In this document: in pieces, positions 10,091 to 19,931 of the stretch
How the letters are laid out: every line of letters starts with the position of its first letter
Position numbering within the stretch: position 1 is the stretch's first letter
DNA from: Hyphobacterium marinum
GTDB taxonomy: Bacteria > Pseudomonadota > Alphaproteobacteria > Caulobacterales > Maricaulaceae
Reading direction: 5' to 3'
Assembly: GCF_036330325.1 (NCBI RefSeq)
Contig: NZ_JAZDRO010000003.1
Location: forward strand, 330,287 to 394,286
DNA: 64,000 nucleotides
Notes under the pieces: model-generated
Told to the model about the DNA's origin: nothing
What the model saw: the letters and a program-made list of their open reading frames with translations, nothing else
Databases searched by the model: none
Translations under genes and position numbers: made by a program

Positions 10091-10828
10091 CTAGTCCTCC
10101 CGGACGATCCGGGCCTTGCCGCGGCCGAGGGCGAGCGCCTTGATCGCTCCGCGGAAGGTGCGGGCCTCCTGCTCGGTAAAGCGGGCGCGGGCCAGTGCGG
10201 CGCGCAGATTGTTGACCATCAGCGGTGTCTTCTCCGGCGGGTGAAAGAACCCCGCCCGGTCGAGTTCCTCAATGAAGTGATCGTAGAGCCGTTCCATATC
10301 GGCCTTGCTCGCCGGGTCGCTTACAGGCTCGAAATCGTCGGGCGCAGGATCGCCAGCCCGCCACTCATAGGCGAGCACGCCAACCGTTTGGGCAAGATTG
10401 AGCGACGAGAAATCGCGTTCGACCGGCAGGGTAATGATCGCGTCCGCCCCCGACACCGCCTCGTTGGGCAAGCCCGACTTTTCACCTCCGAAAAGAATGC
10501 CGACTGCCTCGCCCGCCTCAGTCGCGGCGCGGGCTTCGGCCATGGCCTCGCGCGGGGTCAACACCCGCTTTTCCATCCCGCGCGGCCGGGCTGTAGTGGC
10601 GTAGATCCGCGTCAGATTGCCGATCGCATCGTCCAGCGTGTAGGTCAGCGTCGCGTTTTTCAGGACAGGAGAGCCGACCGCCACCGATTCCGCCTTCAGA
10701 TTGGGCCAGCCATCGCGCGGATCGACGACCCTCAAGTCCGGCAGACCGAAATTCCCCATCACGCGCGCTGCTGCCCCGATATTTTCGCCCATCTGCGGCG
10801 TCACGAGAATGAAGGCTGGCGATGTCAT
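10091..10828 (-). CDS. trmJ: tRNA (cytidine/uridine-2'-O-)-methyltransferase, TrmJ type
   Basis: A 245-residue SPOUT-class RNA methyltransferase. Characteristic segments are ILVTPQMGENIGAAARVMGNFG at the N-terminus, VGILFGGEKSGLPNEAV in the trefoil-knot cofactor site, and LPVERDFSSLNLAQTVGVLAYE. TrmJ methylates ribose at position 32 of tRNAs. The motif reads FGGEKSGL where many family members have FGRE or FGPE, a small variation. Its ATG overlaps the stop of the upstream metallopeptidase-like gene by four bases. Confidence 0.85.
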   Translation of the reverse strand: MTSPAFILVTPQMGENIGAAARVMGNFGLPDLRVVDPRDGWPNLKAESVAVGSPVLKNATLTYTLDDAIGNLTRIYATTARPRGMEKRVLTPREAMAEARAATEAGEAVGILFGGEKSGLPNEAVSGADAIITLPVERDFSSLNLAQTVGVLAYEWRAGDPAPDDFEPVSDPASKADMERLYDHFIEELDRAGFFHPPEKTPLMVNNLRAALARARFTEQEARTFRGAIKALALGRGKARIVRED

Positions 10829-12273
10829 TGCGGGAATTCCAGTTCGCTCAATTGCCCGGCCTCGTCGAATACAGGGTTCAGTCCCGACGCCACCATCGCG
10901 GCGCGCAGTGCCGATTCCGGATCAGCCAGACGACTACCGACCAGGGCCCGAAGCTGGTCGACCACGGCCGGGTCGGCCCCCAGCTCGATCAACGTCGCGA
11001 AATACATCTCACCAGTCGTGCCTGGTTGGTCCGTCGTGCGTCCGCCAACTGCCTCGCCAATGATGTAGATGTCGGCATCCGGCGTCGCCGCCCAGCTCAT
11101 CAGGCCGATCAGGTCACCGCAGAGATAGCTGGCCTCATGGTCGCCGCGGCGCACCGCCTCGGTCAACGGACCAGCTGCCAGACTGCGCAGGCAGCCCGCA
11201 TAGGACCGGCGGTATTCGGCCAGACGTCGCCCTTCCGGGAGACCGTCAAGCGTGGCCAGAACGGCATTGGCCATCGTGTTGGCACCGCCTTCGGTGATCC
11301 AGGCATGGTCAGAGGTCGAGGCATAAAGACCCGCGGCATTCTGGAACAGGTGTACGCCTTCGTGGGCGAAGAACCATTGCAGATAGGCCAGTACCTGGGG
11401 GGATGGCTCCCGCAGGGCCTGACCGCTCGACTGCAGCATCAACAGCGACCGCGTCGCCCCGCCCTTGTTGGAAAAGCCGGGATTGTCATAGCCCTCGAAT
11501 GCGAAGAACACGCTGGCCCGCTGCGGCAGCTCGAACCCCCACCCCGTTTCCAGCGCGCCGAAAATCGTCGCCAGATCAGAATCGAACCGTTCCCGGATCC
11601 AGGCCGGCAATGCCCCGTCGAGTACGCCGACAAAACTCTCGCCCGTCTCGATCTCGCCGTCGCCGATATAAACGAACGCGCCGTCGCCCTGGCTGATATC
11701 GTCGGCATGACCGGTCAGCACTTCGCCATTCATCACCATGCGGTCCGGCGAGACGATCCGGACGCCCAGGACGGGCTGCTCGCCACTCCAGGCCCGGATG
11801 TCGCCATCCAGCGCGAGGACCGCATCGCGGTCCGCGACAGGCAGGATTTCGAACTGGCCGGTAAACAGCGCCACCGCGCCATCGGAAAATTGAACGTAGG
11901 GCGAATAGTCGCCCGTAATCTGACCGAACCAGGGTTCGACAACGAAGCGCGCTTCGGTGCGCGGTCCGTCGAAGAGGAGCGTGTCAAAACCACCAACCCG
12001 CTCGAGCGTCACGCCATCGTCCAGCGACGCCCAGTGTGCAGTCCGATAATCGCCGCCCGACCGGGAGAAAAAATAGCCCGTTTGCGGTTCGGCGAAGCGA
12101 TAGGCGACCTCGAACCGTCCGTCATCAAGGGCAGTGACGACAGCGGTCACGCCCGTTCCGTCCAGCATCAAGCCGTCCGCCGACGCCGCGTCGTCGACAA
12201 CCGCGGCCGGCGCGCCGCACGACATCAGCAGGAGCGCCGCAGCGCCGCCCGCAAACCAGGATTCAATTCGCAT
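10825..12273 (-). CDS. Gluzincin-like metallopeptidase lipoprotein
   Basis: 482 residues starting at MRIESWFAGG; a lipoprotein signal ends LLMSC (Cys19). Around residue 300 the zinc motif HEGVH appears, and 20 residues after its second His comes a Glu in AWITEGGAN, giving the HExxH...E pattern of gluzincins (M1-like). The N-terminal 250 residues are beta-rich and unassigned. I rejected a longer frame reaching 12462 because it would overlap icd and lose the signal peptide. It is translationally coupled to trmJ by a 4-base overlap. Peptidase activity is inferred from the motif alone. Confidence 0.7.
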   Translation of the reverse strand: MRIESWFAGGAAALLLMSCGAPAAVVDDAASADGLMLDGTGVTAVVTALDDGRFEVAYRFAEPQTGYFFSRSGGDYRTAHWASLDDGVTLERVGGFDTLLFDGPRTEARFVVEPWFGQITGDYSPYVQFSDGAVALFTGQFEILPVADRDAVLALDGDIRAWSGEQPVLGVRIVSPDRMVMNGEVLTGHADDISQGDGAFVYIGDGEIETGESFVGVLDGALPAWIRERFDSDLATIFGALETGWGFELPQRASVFFAFEGYDNPGFSNKGGATRSLLMLQSSGQALREPSPQVLAYLQWFFAHEGVHLFQNAAGLYASTSDHAWITEGGANTMANAVLATLDGLPEGRRLAEYRRSYAGCLRSLAAGPLTEAVRRGDHEASYLCGDLIGLMSWAATPDADIYIIGEAVGGRTTDQPGTTGEMYFATLIELGADPAVVDQLRALVGSRLADPESALRAAMVASGLNPVFDEAGQLSELEFPQ

Positions 12274-12310
12274 AAGTGTCCCCGCAGACCCGTTCCTGCA
12301 CTGGCCCATT

Positions 12311-12338
12311 TTGACCTGTTCGCGCTTCCTGTTATAGC
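12311..12338 (+). promoter_or_regulatory. Promoter for icd
   Basis: TTGACC (12311-12316) and TATAGC (12333-12338) with a 16-base spacer, ending 38 bases before the icd ATG and lying in the divergent gap with the metallopeptidase gene. Confidence 0.55.
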
Positions 12339-12376
12339 CCGCGCAACTCATCCTCAAATGACAAGGATTCCATCCG

Positions 12377-13594
12377 ATGGCCAAAATCAAAGTCGATACG
12401 CCGGTTGTCGAGCTCGACGGTGACGAGATGACCCGCATCATCTGGCAGATGATCAAGGACACACTGATCCTGCCCTATCTCGATATCGACCTGAAATACT
12501 ACGATCTGTCGATCCAGAAGCGTGACGAGACCGACGACAAGATCACGGTCGAGGCCGCCGAGGCCATCAAGCATTACGGCGTAGGCGTGAAGTGCGCGAC
12601 GATCACGCCGGACGAGGCCCGGGTCGAGGAATTCGGCCTGAAGAAAATGTGGCGCTCGCCCAACGGCACGATCCGAAACATTCTCGGCGGTGTGGTTTTC
12701 CGCGAACCGATCGTAATCTCCAACGTCCCGCGCCTGGTGCCGGGCTGGACCAAGCCGATGGTCGTCGGCCGGCATGCCTTCGGTGACCAGTACCGCGCGA
12801 CCGATTTCAAGGTTCCGGGGCCGGGCAAGCTGACCATGAAATTCGAGCCCGAAGGCGGCGGCGAGCCGATGGAATTCGAAGTCTTTGACTTCCCCGCCTC
12901 CGGTGTCGCCATGGGCATGTACAATCTCGACGAGTCGATCCGCGACTTCGCCCGCGCCAGCCTGAACTATGGCCTGCAGCGCAAGTGGCCGGTCTACCTG
13001 TCGACCAAGAACACGATCCTGAAAGCCTATGACGGCCGCTTCAAGGACCTGTTCCAGGAAGTCTATGACGCCGAATTCGCCGAAAGCTTCACCGCCGCCG
13101 GCATCTCCTACGAACACCGCCTGATCGATGACATGGTTGCCGCCGCGATGAAGTGGTCGGGCGGCTTCGTCTGGGCGTGCAAGAACTACGATGGAGATGT
13201 CCAGTCCGACACCGTTGCGCAGGGCTTCGGCTCGCTGGGCCTGATGACCTCGGTGCTGATGAGCCCCGATGGCAAGACGGTCGAAGCCGAGGCCGCGCAC
13301 GGCACGGTGACGCGTCACTACCGCCAGCATCAACGCGGCGAGCAGACCTCGACCAACTCGATCGCGTCAATCTTTGCCTGGACGCAGGGCCTCCACCACC
13401 GCGGCCGCATGGACGGCAACGAGGCCGTGATGGGCTTTGCCGACAAGCTTGAAGACACGATCATCAAGACGGTCGAAGCCGGCTACATGACCAAGGACCT
13501 CGCCCTCCTCGTCGGCGATCAGCAAGGCTGGCTGACGACGGAAGGTTTCCTCGAGAAGGTTGCCGAGCGTTTCGAAACCGCCATGAAGGGCTGA
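12377..13594 (+). CDS. icd: Isocitrate dehydrogenase (NADP+), eukaryote-like dimeric type
   Basis: 405 residues. It oxidises isocitrate to 2-oxoglutarate in the TCA cycle, producing NADPH. The sequence is of the eukaryote-like subfamily II: VVELDGDEMTRIIWQMIKD at the start, the substrate phosphate loop KKMWRSPNGTIRNILGG, PRLVPGWTKPMVVGRHAFGDQY, and the C-terminal ETVEAEAAHGTVTRHYR-like segment KTVEAEAAHGTVTRHYRQHQ. This type is common in alphaproteobacteria and lacks the E. coli-style phosphorylated Ser loop. Confidence 0.97.
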   Translation: MAKIKVDTPVVELDGDEMTRIIWQMIKDTLILPYLDIDLKYYDLSIQKRDETDDKITVEAAEAIKHYGVGVKCATITPDEARVEEFGLKKMWRSPNGTIRNILGGVVFREPIVISNVPRLVPGWTKPMVVGRHAFGDQYRATDFKVPGPGKLTMKFEPEGGGEPMEFEVFDFPASGVAMGMYNLDESIRDFARASLNYGLQRKWPVYLSTKNTILKAYDGRFKDLFQEVYDAEFAESFTAAGISYEHRLIDDMVAAAMKWSGGFVWACKNYDGDVQSDTVAQGFGSLGLMTSVLMSPDGKTVEAEAAHGTVTRHYRQHQRGEQTSTNSIASIFAWTQGLHHRGRMDGNEAVMGFADKLEDTIIKTVEAGYMTKDLALLVGDQQGWLTTEGFLEKVAERFETAMKG

Positions 13595-13620
13595 GAAGGA
13601 AGGGTACGGGCAGGTCCGGA

Positions 13621-14136
13621 ATGAACGCTTTTCTGGTTTCCGTCCTGAGCGGCCTCGTGGCTGCGATTCTGTTTGAAGCGATCCGCTCGCCGCATTTGCG
13701 GCGGCGGATCGGCTCCCTCCTCATGTCCCGCCAAGGCGAGACCGTGCCCGCACCGGCGATTTCTCCCGTCTGGCTGTCGGTCCGGATTGTCGTTACCGTC
13801 ATCGGGGCCTTTGTCGGCGGCAGTTTCCTCGCCGCCATTCTGGAACAACTTGGCCATGCTCCGATCGCTCTTGGAGAGGTCGCGGGCATTCTGTTGGCCG
13901 CAATTGCCGGTCTGGGGGCCTGGAGCGCCGGCCGGACAGCGCGCCGCCTGATCCGGGTGACCGTTTCCTTCAGCATATCGCTGACGCTGATTCTCTTCGT
14001 TCTGTTGCCCGTATTGCGGCCGACCGGATGGCTGGACCCGCCGGCCGCCGCCATCGCCCTGTTATTTCTGGTCTATCTCGCACTCTGGGAAGGGCTGGGT
14101 CTCCTGCCTGCGCTGAAAGCCGGCGAACCCCGGTAA
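13621..14136 (+). CDS. Four-helix membrane protein of unknown function
   Basis: 171 residues with four hydrophobic segments, near residues 4-20, 53-78, 83-103 and 118-160 (the last probably two passes split by a Pro-rich turn, so four or five in all). No family motif was recognised. It starts 26 bases after icd with no terminator between them, so it may be read from the icd promoter. Function unknown. Confidence 0.6.
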   Translation: MNAFLVSVLSGLVAAILFEAIRSPHLRRRIGSLLMSRQGETVPAPAISPVWLSVRIVVTVIGAFVGGSFLAAILEQLGHAPIALGEVAGILLAAIAGLGAWSAGRTARRLIRVTVSFSISLTLILFVLLPVLRPTGWLDPPAAAIALLFLVYLALWEGLGLLPALKAGEPR

Positions 14137-14175
14137 GACCTGCGCGAGCCAGTCTGGCTCAGTGACACAACAAAT

Positions 14176-15909
14176 CTAGTCGCTCTCCAGATCCGGTTCG
14201 GCATAACTCGCCTCGCGTACCTGCGCGAGCCGGGCGCGGGCCGCATCGGGTGACAAGCCGAACTCCTGCAGTGCCCGGCCCGCAAGCTGAAGGCCGACTT
14301 CGACTGTTTCGTGGATGACGAAATCGGCACCGGCTGCGAGCAGCCGGTCTGCATGGTCCCGGTCGCGCGCCCGTGCGATGAACCGTGCGCCCGGTGCTGA
14401 CTGTTTCAGCGCCTTTGCCAGTTTCTCGGCCTTTGCCGCATCATCGAGCGTGATGATCACAAGCGCCGCCTGTGCCGCATCGGCCTTGGCCAGCGTTTCG
14501 GACCGGCTGGCGTCACCATAGAAAATCTCGACCCCGCGATCCTGGCAGGCCGAGACCCGTTCCGGGTCGATATCCAGCGCCAACACATCGGCATTCTCGC
14601 TGGCCAGCAGCTCACCAATCGTGCGTCCGACCCGGCCATAACCGGCAATGATGACATGACCCTGCCGGCCGCCGGGCCGTTGTTCCGGACCGTCCACCTC
14701 ATGATCGGCCGGGGCGAGCTTTCGCGCCGCATGGCTGCCCAGTCGCGCGAGCAGCGGCGTTGCCAGCATCGACAGGCCGGCAATGGCGGTGATCATCCCG
14801 CCGATACCCGGCGCCAGCACGCTGGCCGCGATCGCCGCCCCGACGACAACAAAGGCAAACTCCCCGCCCGGTCCGATCAGCCCTGCGACCTGGACGGCCC
14901 GCCCAGAGGGCAAGCCGAATCCGCGCGCTGCGGCGAAGACGATACCGCCCTTCAGTACAATAAGCCCGGCCGCCAGACCGGCAATCAGGGGCAGGTTGGG
15001 CAGCAGACCGACCGGATCGAGGCTCATCCCGACCGTCATGAAGAAGAGGCCCAGCAGCAGCCCCTTGAAGGGTTCGAGGTCGATCTCGATCTGCGGGCCA
15101 TATTCCGTCTCGCCCAGCAGAAGCCCGCTGAGGAAGGCCCCGAGCGCCAGCGACAGGCCCGCCCATCCGGTCAGGCCGGCCGCGCCGATAATGGCCAGAA
15201 AGGTCAGGGCCAGCATCATGTCCCGGCCGCCGGCGGACGCCGCAAGCCGGAAGGCCCGGCGAGCGATGAACCGCCCGACCAGGAAGATCAGGCCCACCGC
15301 CAGCAGGCCGGCGACCAACGCCTCGCCCAGTGCGGCAAAAATGCGTGTCCCCTCCCCGACACCGAGGAAGGCCACGGTCATCAGGATGGGCGCGACCATC
15401 AGATCCTGGAACAGGAGGACGGAAAAAGCCGTGCGCCCGGTCGCACTCGCCGCCTGGCGGGATTCGGTCAGCAATTGCATGACGATCGCCGTCGACGACA
15501 GGGACAGCGCGAGCCCTGCCACTAGCGCCGCCGCGGGTGGCAGGCCAAGGAGCGCGGCGGCACCCGCGATGAGGGCGGCCGAGGCAATGACCTGCAGCCC
15601 GCCGAGCCCGAAGACATAGCGGCGCAGCGCCCACAATCGTTCGAACGACAACTCCAGCCCGATCAGAAACAGCAGGAAGAGCACACCGAGTTCGGCAAAG
15701 GGCTCGACCGCATGCGGATCGCCGATGGTAACAAATTCGAGGAAGGGAAGTTCGCCAGCGAACCGGCCGAGCCCGAAAGGACCGAGCGCAATTCCCGTGA
15801 CCAGGAAGGCAAATACGGCGCTTTGACCCAGGGCACGGAAGACCGGTGCCGCGACACCTGCCGCGACCAGGAAGACGACAACGTCCTTCAACCAGGGCTG
15901 AGTGTCCAC
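14176..15909 (-). CDS. Kef-type monovalent cation:proton antiporter with RCK domain (CPA2)
   Basis: 577 residues. The first about 385 residues hold 11-12 membrane helices of the Na+/H+ exchanger fold, with FLIGLELSFERLW and LLGLFFMTVGMSLDP motifs. A cytoplasmic TrkA-N/RCK domain follows from about residue 415, starting IIAGYGRVGRTIGELLAS (NAD-binding GxGxxG). Kef systems exchange K+ for H+ and are gated by the RCK domain. Without the ancillary KefG/KefF genes nearby, glutathione gating cannot be inferred. It is convergent with the preceding membrane-protein gene. Confidence 0.88.
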   Translation of the reverse strand: MDTQPWLKDVVVFLVAAGVAAPVFRALGQSAVFAFLVTGIALGPFGLGRFAGELPFLEFVTIGDPHAVEPFAELGVLFLLFLIGLELSFERLWALRRYVFGLGGLQVIASAALIAGAAALLGLPPAAALVAGLALSLSSTAIVMQLLTESRQAASATGRTAFSVLLFQDLMVAPILMTVAFLGVGEGTRIFAALGEALVAGLLAVGLIFLVGRFIARRAFRLAASAGGRDMMLALTFLAIIGAAGLTGWAGLSLALGAFLSGLLLGETEYGPQIEIDLEPFKGLLLGLFFMTVGMSLDPVGLLPNLPLIAGLAAGLIVLKGGIVFAAARGFGLPSGRAVQVAGLIGPGGEFAFVVVGAAIAASVLAPGIGGMITAIAGLSMLATPLLARLGSHAARKLAPADHEVDGPEQRPGGRQGHVIIAGYGRVGRTIGELLASENADVLALDIDPERVSACQDRGVEIFYGDASRSETLAKADAAQAALVIITLDDAAKAEKLAKALKQSAPGARFIARARDRDHADRLLAAGADFVIHETVEVGLQLAGRALQEFGLSPDAARARLAQVREASYAEPDLESD

Positions 15910-15964
15910 GCGCGGCGCTCCCGATTCTCCAATCCGGTGAGCCTAGCGCATTTCGCGGCGCGGT

Positions 15965-18616
15965 TTAGCCTGCAATAGCCTTGCGGATCGATTCCAGCGC
16001 CGCGTCAGCCTTGCCGCCATCCGGTCCACCAGCCTGGGCGAAATCGGGGCGTCCGCCACCGCCCTTGCCGCCAATGGCTTCGGCCCCGGCACGGACCAGA
16101 TCAACGGCGTTGAACCGCCCGGTGAGATCCTCTGTCACACCCACGGCCAGCGCAGCCTTGCCGTCATTGACGCCGACGAAGACAGCGACGCCCGACCCCA
16201 TCTTGGCCTTGGCTTCGTCGATCAGGCCGCGCAAGTCTCGGCCACCAACGCCTTCGGCGACCTTGCCGATAAACTTGACGCCGCTGACATCCTCCGGGCC
16301 ACTGTCCGCAGGTCCGGCACCGCCGCCGAGCGCCAGTTTTTTCTTGGCGTCCGCCAGCTGGCGTTCCAGCTGCTTGCGGTCGTCCAGCAGGGCCTGAACA
16401 CGGGCCGGAAGGTCGGCCACCGGCGATTTGACCGCGTCGGCCGCGGTCCGTGCGAGGCCCGCCTGGTTCTCCAGCCACAGGCGGGCGGCCTCGCCGGTCA
16501 GCGCCTCGATCCGGCGCACACCAGACGCCACCGCCGCTTCTGCGACGATCTTGAAGAGCGCGATATCGCCCGTGCGCGCCACGTGGGTGCCGCCACAGAG
16601 TTCGACCGAATAGGGTTTGCCGCTATCGGTGTCTTCGCCCATGGCAAGGACGCGGACCGTGTCGCCATATTTTTCGCCGAACAGAGCCAGCGCCCCGGCC
16701 TTGATGGCATCGTCGGGCGACATTTCGCGGGTCGTCACGGCGTCGTTCTGGCGGATAACCGCGTTCACATCGGCTTCAATCCGCGCCAGCTCGTCCGGCG
16801 ACAGCGCCTTGGGATGGGAAAAGTCGAAACGCAGCCTGTCGGGGCCCACATAGGACCCCTTCTGGGTCACGTGCGGGCCCAGCACATCGCGAAGCGCGCG
16901 ATGCAGAAGGTGGGTCGCAGAGTGGTTGGACCGGGTCCGGCGGCGGCGGCCATCGTCCACCAGCAGCTTTGCTGCATCGCCAAGCCGGATCGACCCGCTC
17001 TCGAGTTTGCCGACATGGCCATGAATATCGCCGGCGCGCTTCTGGACGTCGTCGACGACAAAACGCGCGCCATTGGCAAACTCGATCACACCGGCATCGC
17101 CGATCTGGCCACCGGATTCGCCGTAGAAGGGCGTACGGTCAAAAACCAGTTCAGCATTCTGGCCCGATTCCAGAGTTTCAACCGGAGCCGAACCGGTCAC
17201 GATGCCCTTCAGCGCTCCCTCGCCTTCGGGACTGTCATACCCGAGGAAGTCGCTTGAACCGGTCGTTTCACGCAGTTTCGCCCACACCGCATCCGGTGCG
17301 ACCTCGCCCGAGGAGAATCCGCTGGCCCGCGCGGTTTCCCGCTGCTGGTCCATTGCGGTCTCGAACCCGGCTTCGTCAACTGTCATGCCGCGGGCGCGCA
17401 ACGCGTCCTGCGTCAGATCAAGTGGAAAGCCGTACGTGTCATAGAGCTTGAACGCGGTTTCACCCGGCAGGGCATCACCGGTCTTCATCCCGCGGGTTGC
17501 CTCGTCAAGCAGCGCCAACCCCCGGCCCAGCGTGCGGCGGAAGCGTTCCTCTTCCGCTTCCAGCGTCGATTCAATCGCGGCCTGCGCCCGACCAAGTTCG
17601 GGATAGGCCTCGCCCATTTGCTCGACGAGCGCCGGGACCAGGCGGTGCATCACCGGGTCTTGGGCACCCAGCAGGTGGGCATGGCGCATCGCCCGGCGCA
17701 TGATCCGCCGCAAGACATAACCACGGCCTTCATTGGACGGGCTGACGCCATCGGCCAGCAGGAAGGATGTCGAGCGCAGATGGTCGGCGATGACCCGGTG
17801 GCTGGCGAGCGCTTCGCCCTGGGCCTTCGCACCGATCACGTCTTCAGACGTTGCGATCAGCGCTTTGAAGAGGTCGACTTCGTAGTTGTTGTGGACGCCC
17901 TGGAGAATGGCAGCAGTACGCTCCAGCCCCATGCCGGTATCGATCGAGGGTTTGGGCAGAGCGATCCGCTCGCCACCCTCCTGCTGCTCGAACTGCATGA
18001 AGACGAGATTCCAGATCTCGATGAAGCGGTCACCATCTTCATCCGGCGAACCGGGCGGGCCACCGGGAATATCCGGGCCATGATCGTAGAATATCTCCGA
18101 ACACGGGCCGCACGGCCCGGTATCGCCCATCATCCAGAAATTGTCCGACGTGGCGATGCGGATGATCCGCTCATCCGGCAATCCGGCAATCGACTTCCAG
18201 AGCGCGGCGGCCTCGTCATCCTCGGCATAGACCGTCGCGAGAAGCTTGTCGGCCGGAAGACCGAAATCCTTGGTGATCAGTGACCAGGCATGTTCGATCG
18301 CCTCGGCCTTGAAATAGTCACCGAAGGAAAAATTCCCCAGCATTTCAAAGAAGGTGTGGTGGCGCGCGGTGTAACCGACATTGTCGAGGTCATTGTGCTT
18401 GCCGCCCGCGCGGACGCATTTCTGCGACGAGACGGCACGCGGATTGGCCCGCTTCTCCTGTCCGGTGAAGACATTCTTGAACTGCACCATGCCCGCATTG
18501 GTGAAGAGCAGTGTCGGATCGTCCTTCGGGACGAGCGGGCTTGAGGCCACGACCTCGTGACCATTGCGCGCGAAATAGTCCAGAAATGCGCTGCGGATGT
18601 CGCGCAAGCTCGTCAT
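15965..18616 (-). CDS. alaS: Alanyl-tRNA synthetase
   Basis: 883 residues, full length. Class II aminoacylation core at the N-terminus (LRDIRSAFLDYFARNGHEVV, LFTNAGMVQFKNVF), editing domain with zinc ligands in NHSATHLLHRAL and ELCGGTHVARTGDI, and a C-terminal C-Ala domain ending GGGGRPDFAQAGG. I start at ATG 18616 after GGAAGGAC; an 18-residue upstream extension lacks family match. It lies about 130 bases after recA on the same strand, a recA-alaS order also known from Caulobacter. Confidence 0.97.
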   Translation of the reverse strand: MTSLRDIRSAFLDYFARNGHEVVASSPLVPKDDPTLLFTNAGMVQFKNVFTGQEKRANPRAVSSQKCVRAGGKHNDLDNVGYTARHHTFFEMLGNFSFGDYFKAEAIEHAWSLITKDFGLPADKLLATVYAEDDEAAALWKSIAGLPDERIIRIATSDNFWMMGDTGPCGPCSEIFYDHGPDIPGGPPGSPDEDGDRFIEIWNLVFMQFEQQEGGERIALPKPSIDTGMGLERTAAILQGVHNNYEVDLFKALIATSEDVIGAKAQGEALASHRVIADHLRSTSFLLADGVSPSNEGRGYVLRRIMRRAMRHAHLLGAQDPVMHRLVPALVEQMGEAYPELGRAQAAIESTLEAEEERFRRTLGRGLALLDEATRGMKTGDALPGETAFKLYDTYGFPLDLTQDALRARGMTVDEAGFETAMDQQRETARASGFSSGEVAPDAVWAKLRETTGSSDFLGYDSPEGEGALKGIVTGSAPVETLESGQNAELVFDRTPFYGESGGQIGDAGVIEFANGARFVVDDVQKRAGDIHGHVGKLESGSIRLGDAAKLLVDDGRRRRTRSNHSATHLLHRALRDVLGPHVTQKGSYVGPDRLRFDFSHPKALSPDELARIEADVNAVIRQNDAVTTREMSPDDAIKAGALALFGEKYGDTVRVLAMGEDTDSGKPYSVELCGGTHVARTGDIALFKIVAEAAVASGVRRIEALTGEAARLWLENQAGLARTAADAVKSPVADLPARVQALLDDRKQLERQLADAKKKLALGGGAGPADSGPEDVSGVKFIGKVAEGVGGRDLRGLIDEAKAKMGSGVAVFVGVNDGKAALAVGVTEDLTGRFNAVDLVRAGAEAIGGKGGGGRPDFAQAGGPDGGKADAALESIRKAIAG

Positions 18617-18749
18617 AGAGTGTCCTTCCCGGGGCGGGCGTGTCTGTCGCGCACATATAGAAACAGGCACCCGGCATCGCCAAGCGCCTGTTTGCTAAAA
18701 CTTCAGATGACAGGCGGTGCGCACGCACACCGCCGTCAACGCTGGCCGA

Positions 18750-19850
18750 TCAGCTGGCGATGGCATCCTCGCCCGGATCGCCCTCACCGGTATCGTCCTC
18801 GGCACTGGGGCCGACCAGCATTTCCTCGGCAATCAGTCCGGCATTCTTGCGGACCTGAGCCTCGATCGTCGCGGCGATGTCGGGATTGTCCAGCAGGAAC
18901 TGGCGCACATTCTCCCGGCCCTGGCCGATGCGCTCGGAATTGTAGGAATACCAGGAGCCCGACTTCTCGATCACATTGCCCTTCACGCCGAGATCGATGA
19001 GCTCGCCGGTCTTGGAAATGCCCTCGCCATACAGGATGTCGAATTCGACTTCACGGAAGGGCGGGGCAACCTTGTTCTTGACCACCTTGACCCGGGTCTG
19101 GTTGCCAATCACCTCGTCACGGTTCTTGATCTGGCCGATCCGGCGAATGTCGAGCCGGACCGAGGAATAGAATTTCAGCGCATTGCCGCCGGTCGTGGTT
19201 TCGGGATTGCCGAACATCACGCCGATCTTCATCCGGATCTGGTTGATGAAGATGACCATGGTCTGCGACTTGGCGATGGAGCCGGTCAGCTTGCGCAGCG
19301 CCTGGCTCATCAACCGGGCCTGGAGGCCGGGCAGGCTGTCGCCCATCTCACCTTCCAGTTCGGCGCGCGGCGTCAGGGCCGCGACCGAGTCGATCACGAG
19401 AATGTCGACCGCGCCGGAGCGCACCAGCGTGTCGGCGATTTCCAGCGCCTGTTCACCGGTGTCGGGCTGGGAAACCAGAAGCTCACCCACGTCGACGCCC
19501 AGCTTGCCGGCATAGACCGGATCAAGCGCATGCTCGGCATCGACGAATGCAGCGACACCGCCCATTTTCTGCGCTTCGGCGACGCTGTGCAGGGCCAGCG
19601 TCGTCTTGCCCGATGATTCGGGACCATAGACCTCGATGATGCGCCCCTTGGGCAAACCGCCAATCCCCAGGGCAATGTCCAGCCCCAGCGAACCGGTCGG
19701 AACCGCCTCGATATCCATGTGCGGGCGTTCGCCCAGCTTCATCACCGAGCCCTTGCCAAAAGCCCTGTCGATCTGGCTCAGCGCCGCATCGAGCGCCTTG
19801 CGTTTATTGGGATCACCGTTCTTCACAAGTCTAATCGCGCCTTCAGCCAT
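18750..19850 (-). CDS. recA: Recombinase RecA
   Basis: 366 residues. ATP-dependent strand exchange protein and co-protease for LexA. Walker A is GPESSGKT at residues 76-83, and the L2 and MAW regions (TVIFINQIRMKIGVMFGNPETTTGG-type) are intact. The tail is acidic (SAEDDTGEGDPGEDAIAS), as usual. I chose ATG 19850 (MAEGAIRLVKNGDPNK) over a start 8 codons upstream. An alphaproteobacterial SOS box lies 74 bases upstream, so LexA control is expected. Confidence 0.98.
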   Translation of the reverse strand: MAEGAIRLVKNGDPNKRKALDAALSQIDRAFGKGSVMKLGERPHMDIEAVPTGSLGLDIALGIGGLPKGRIIEVYGPESSGKTTLALHSVAEAQKMGGVAAFVDAEHALDPVYAGKLGVDVGELLVSQPDTGEQALEIADTLVRSGAVDILVIDSVAALTPRAELEGEMGDSLPGLQARLMSQALRKLTGSIAKSQTMVIFINQIRMKIGVMFGNPETTTGGNALKFYSSVRLDIRRIGQIKNRDEVIGNQTRVKVVKNKVAPPFREVEFDILYGEGISKTGELIDLGVKGNVIEKSGSWYSYNSERIGQGRENVRQFLLDNPDIAATIEAQVRKNAGLIAEEMLVGPSAEDDTGEGDPGEDAIAS

Positions 19851-19902
19851 TTGCGTCCTGCTCCCTTGTCTCACGTCCCCGCGAGCGGGGCAATTGATAG
19901 AC

Positions 19903-19931
19903 TATGTACCGCATTTGTTCCGGGAACACAA
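19903..19931 (-). promoter_or_regulatory. Probable recA promoter
   Basis: On the minus strand TTGTGT (19926-19931) and TACATA (19903-19908) are 17 bases apart, and the -35 overlaps the SOS box, as expected for a LexA-repressed promoter. Confidence 0.45.

Noticed and set aside
10822..12423. Plus-strand frame of 533 codons opposite the gluzincin gene
   Set aside because: No signal or domain, composition typical of an antisense shadow; the minus-strand gene has a lipobox and HExxH.
14146..14160. GAGCCA/TGGCTC hairpin between the membrane protein and the Kef gene as terminator
   Set aside because: The stem is six pairs and has no T-run on either side, too weak to call.
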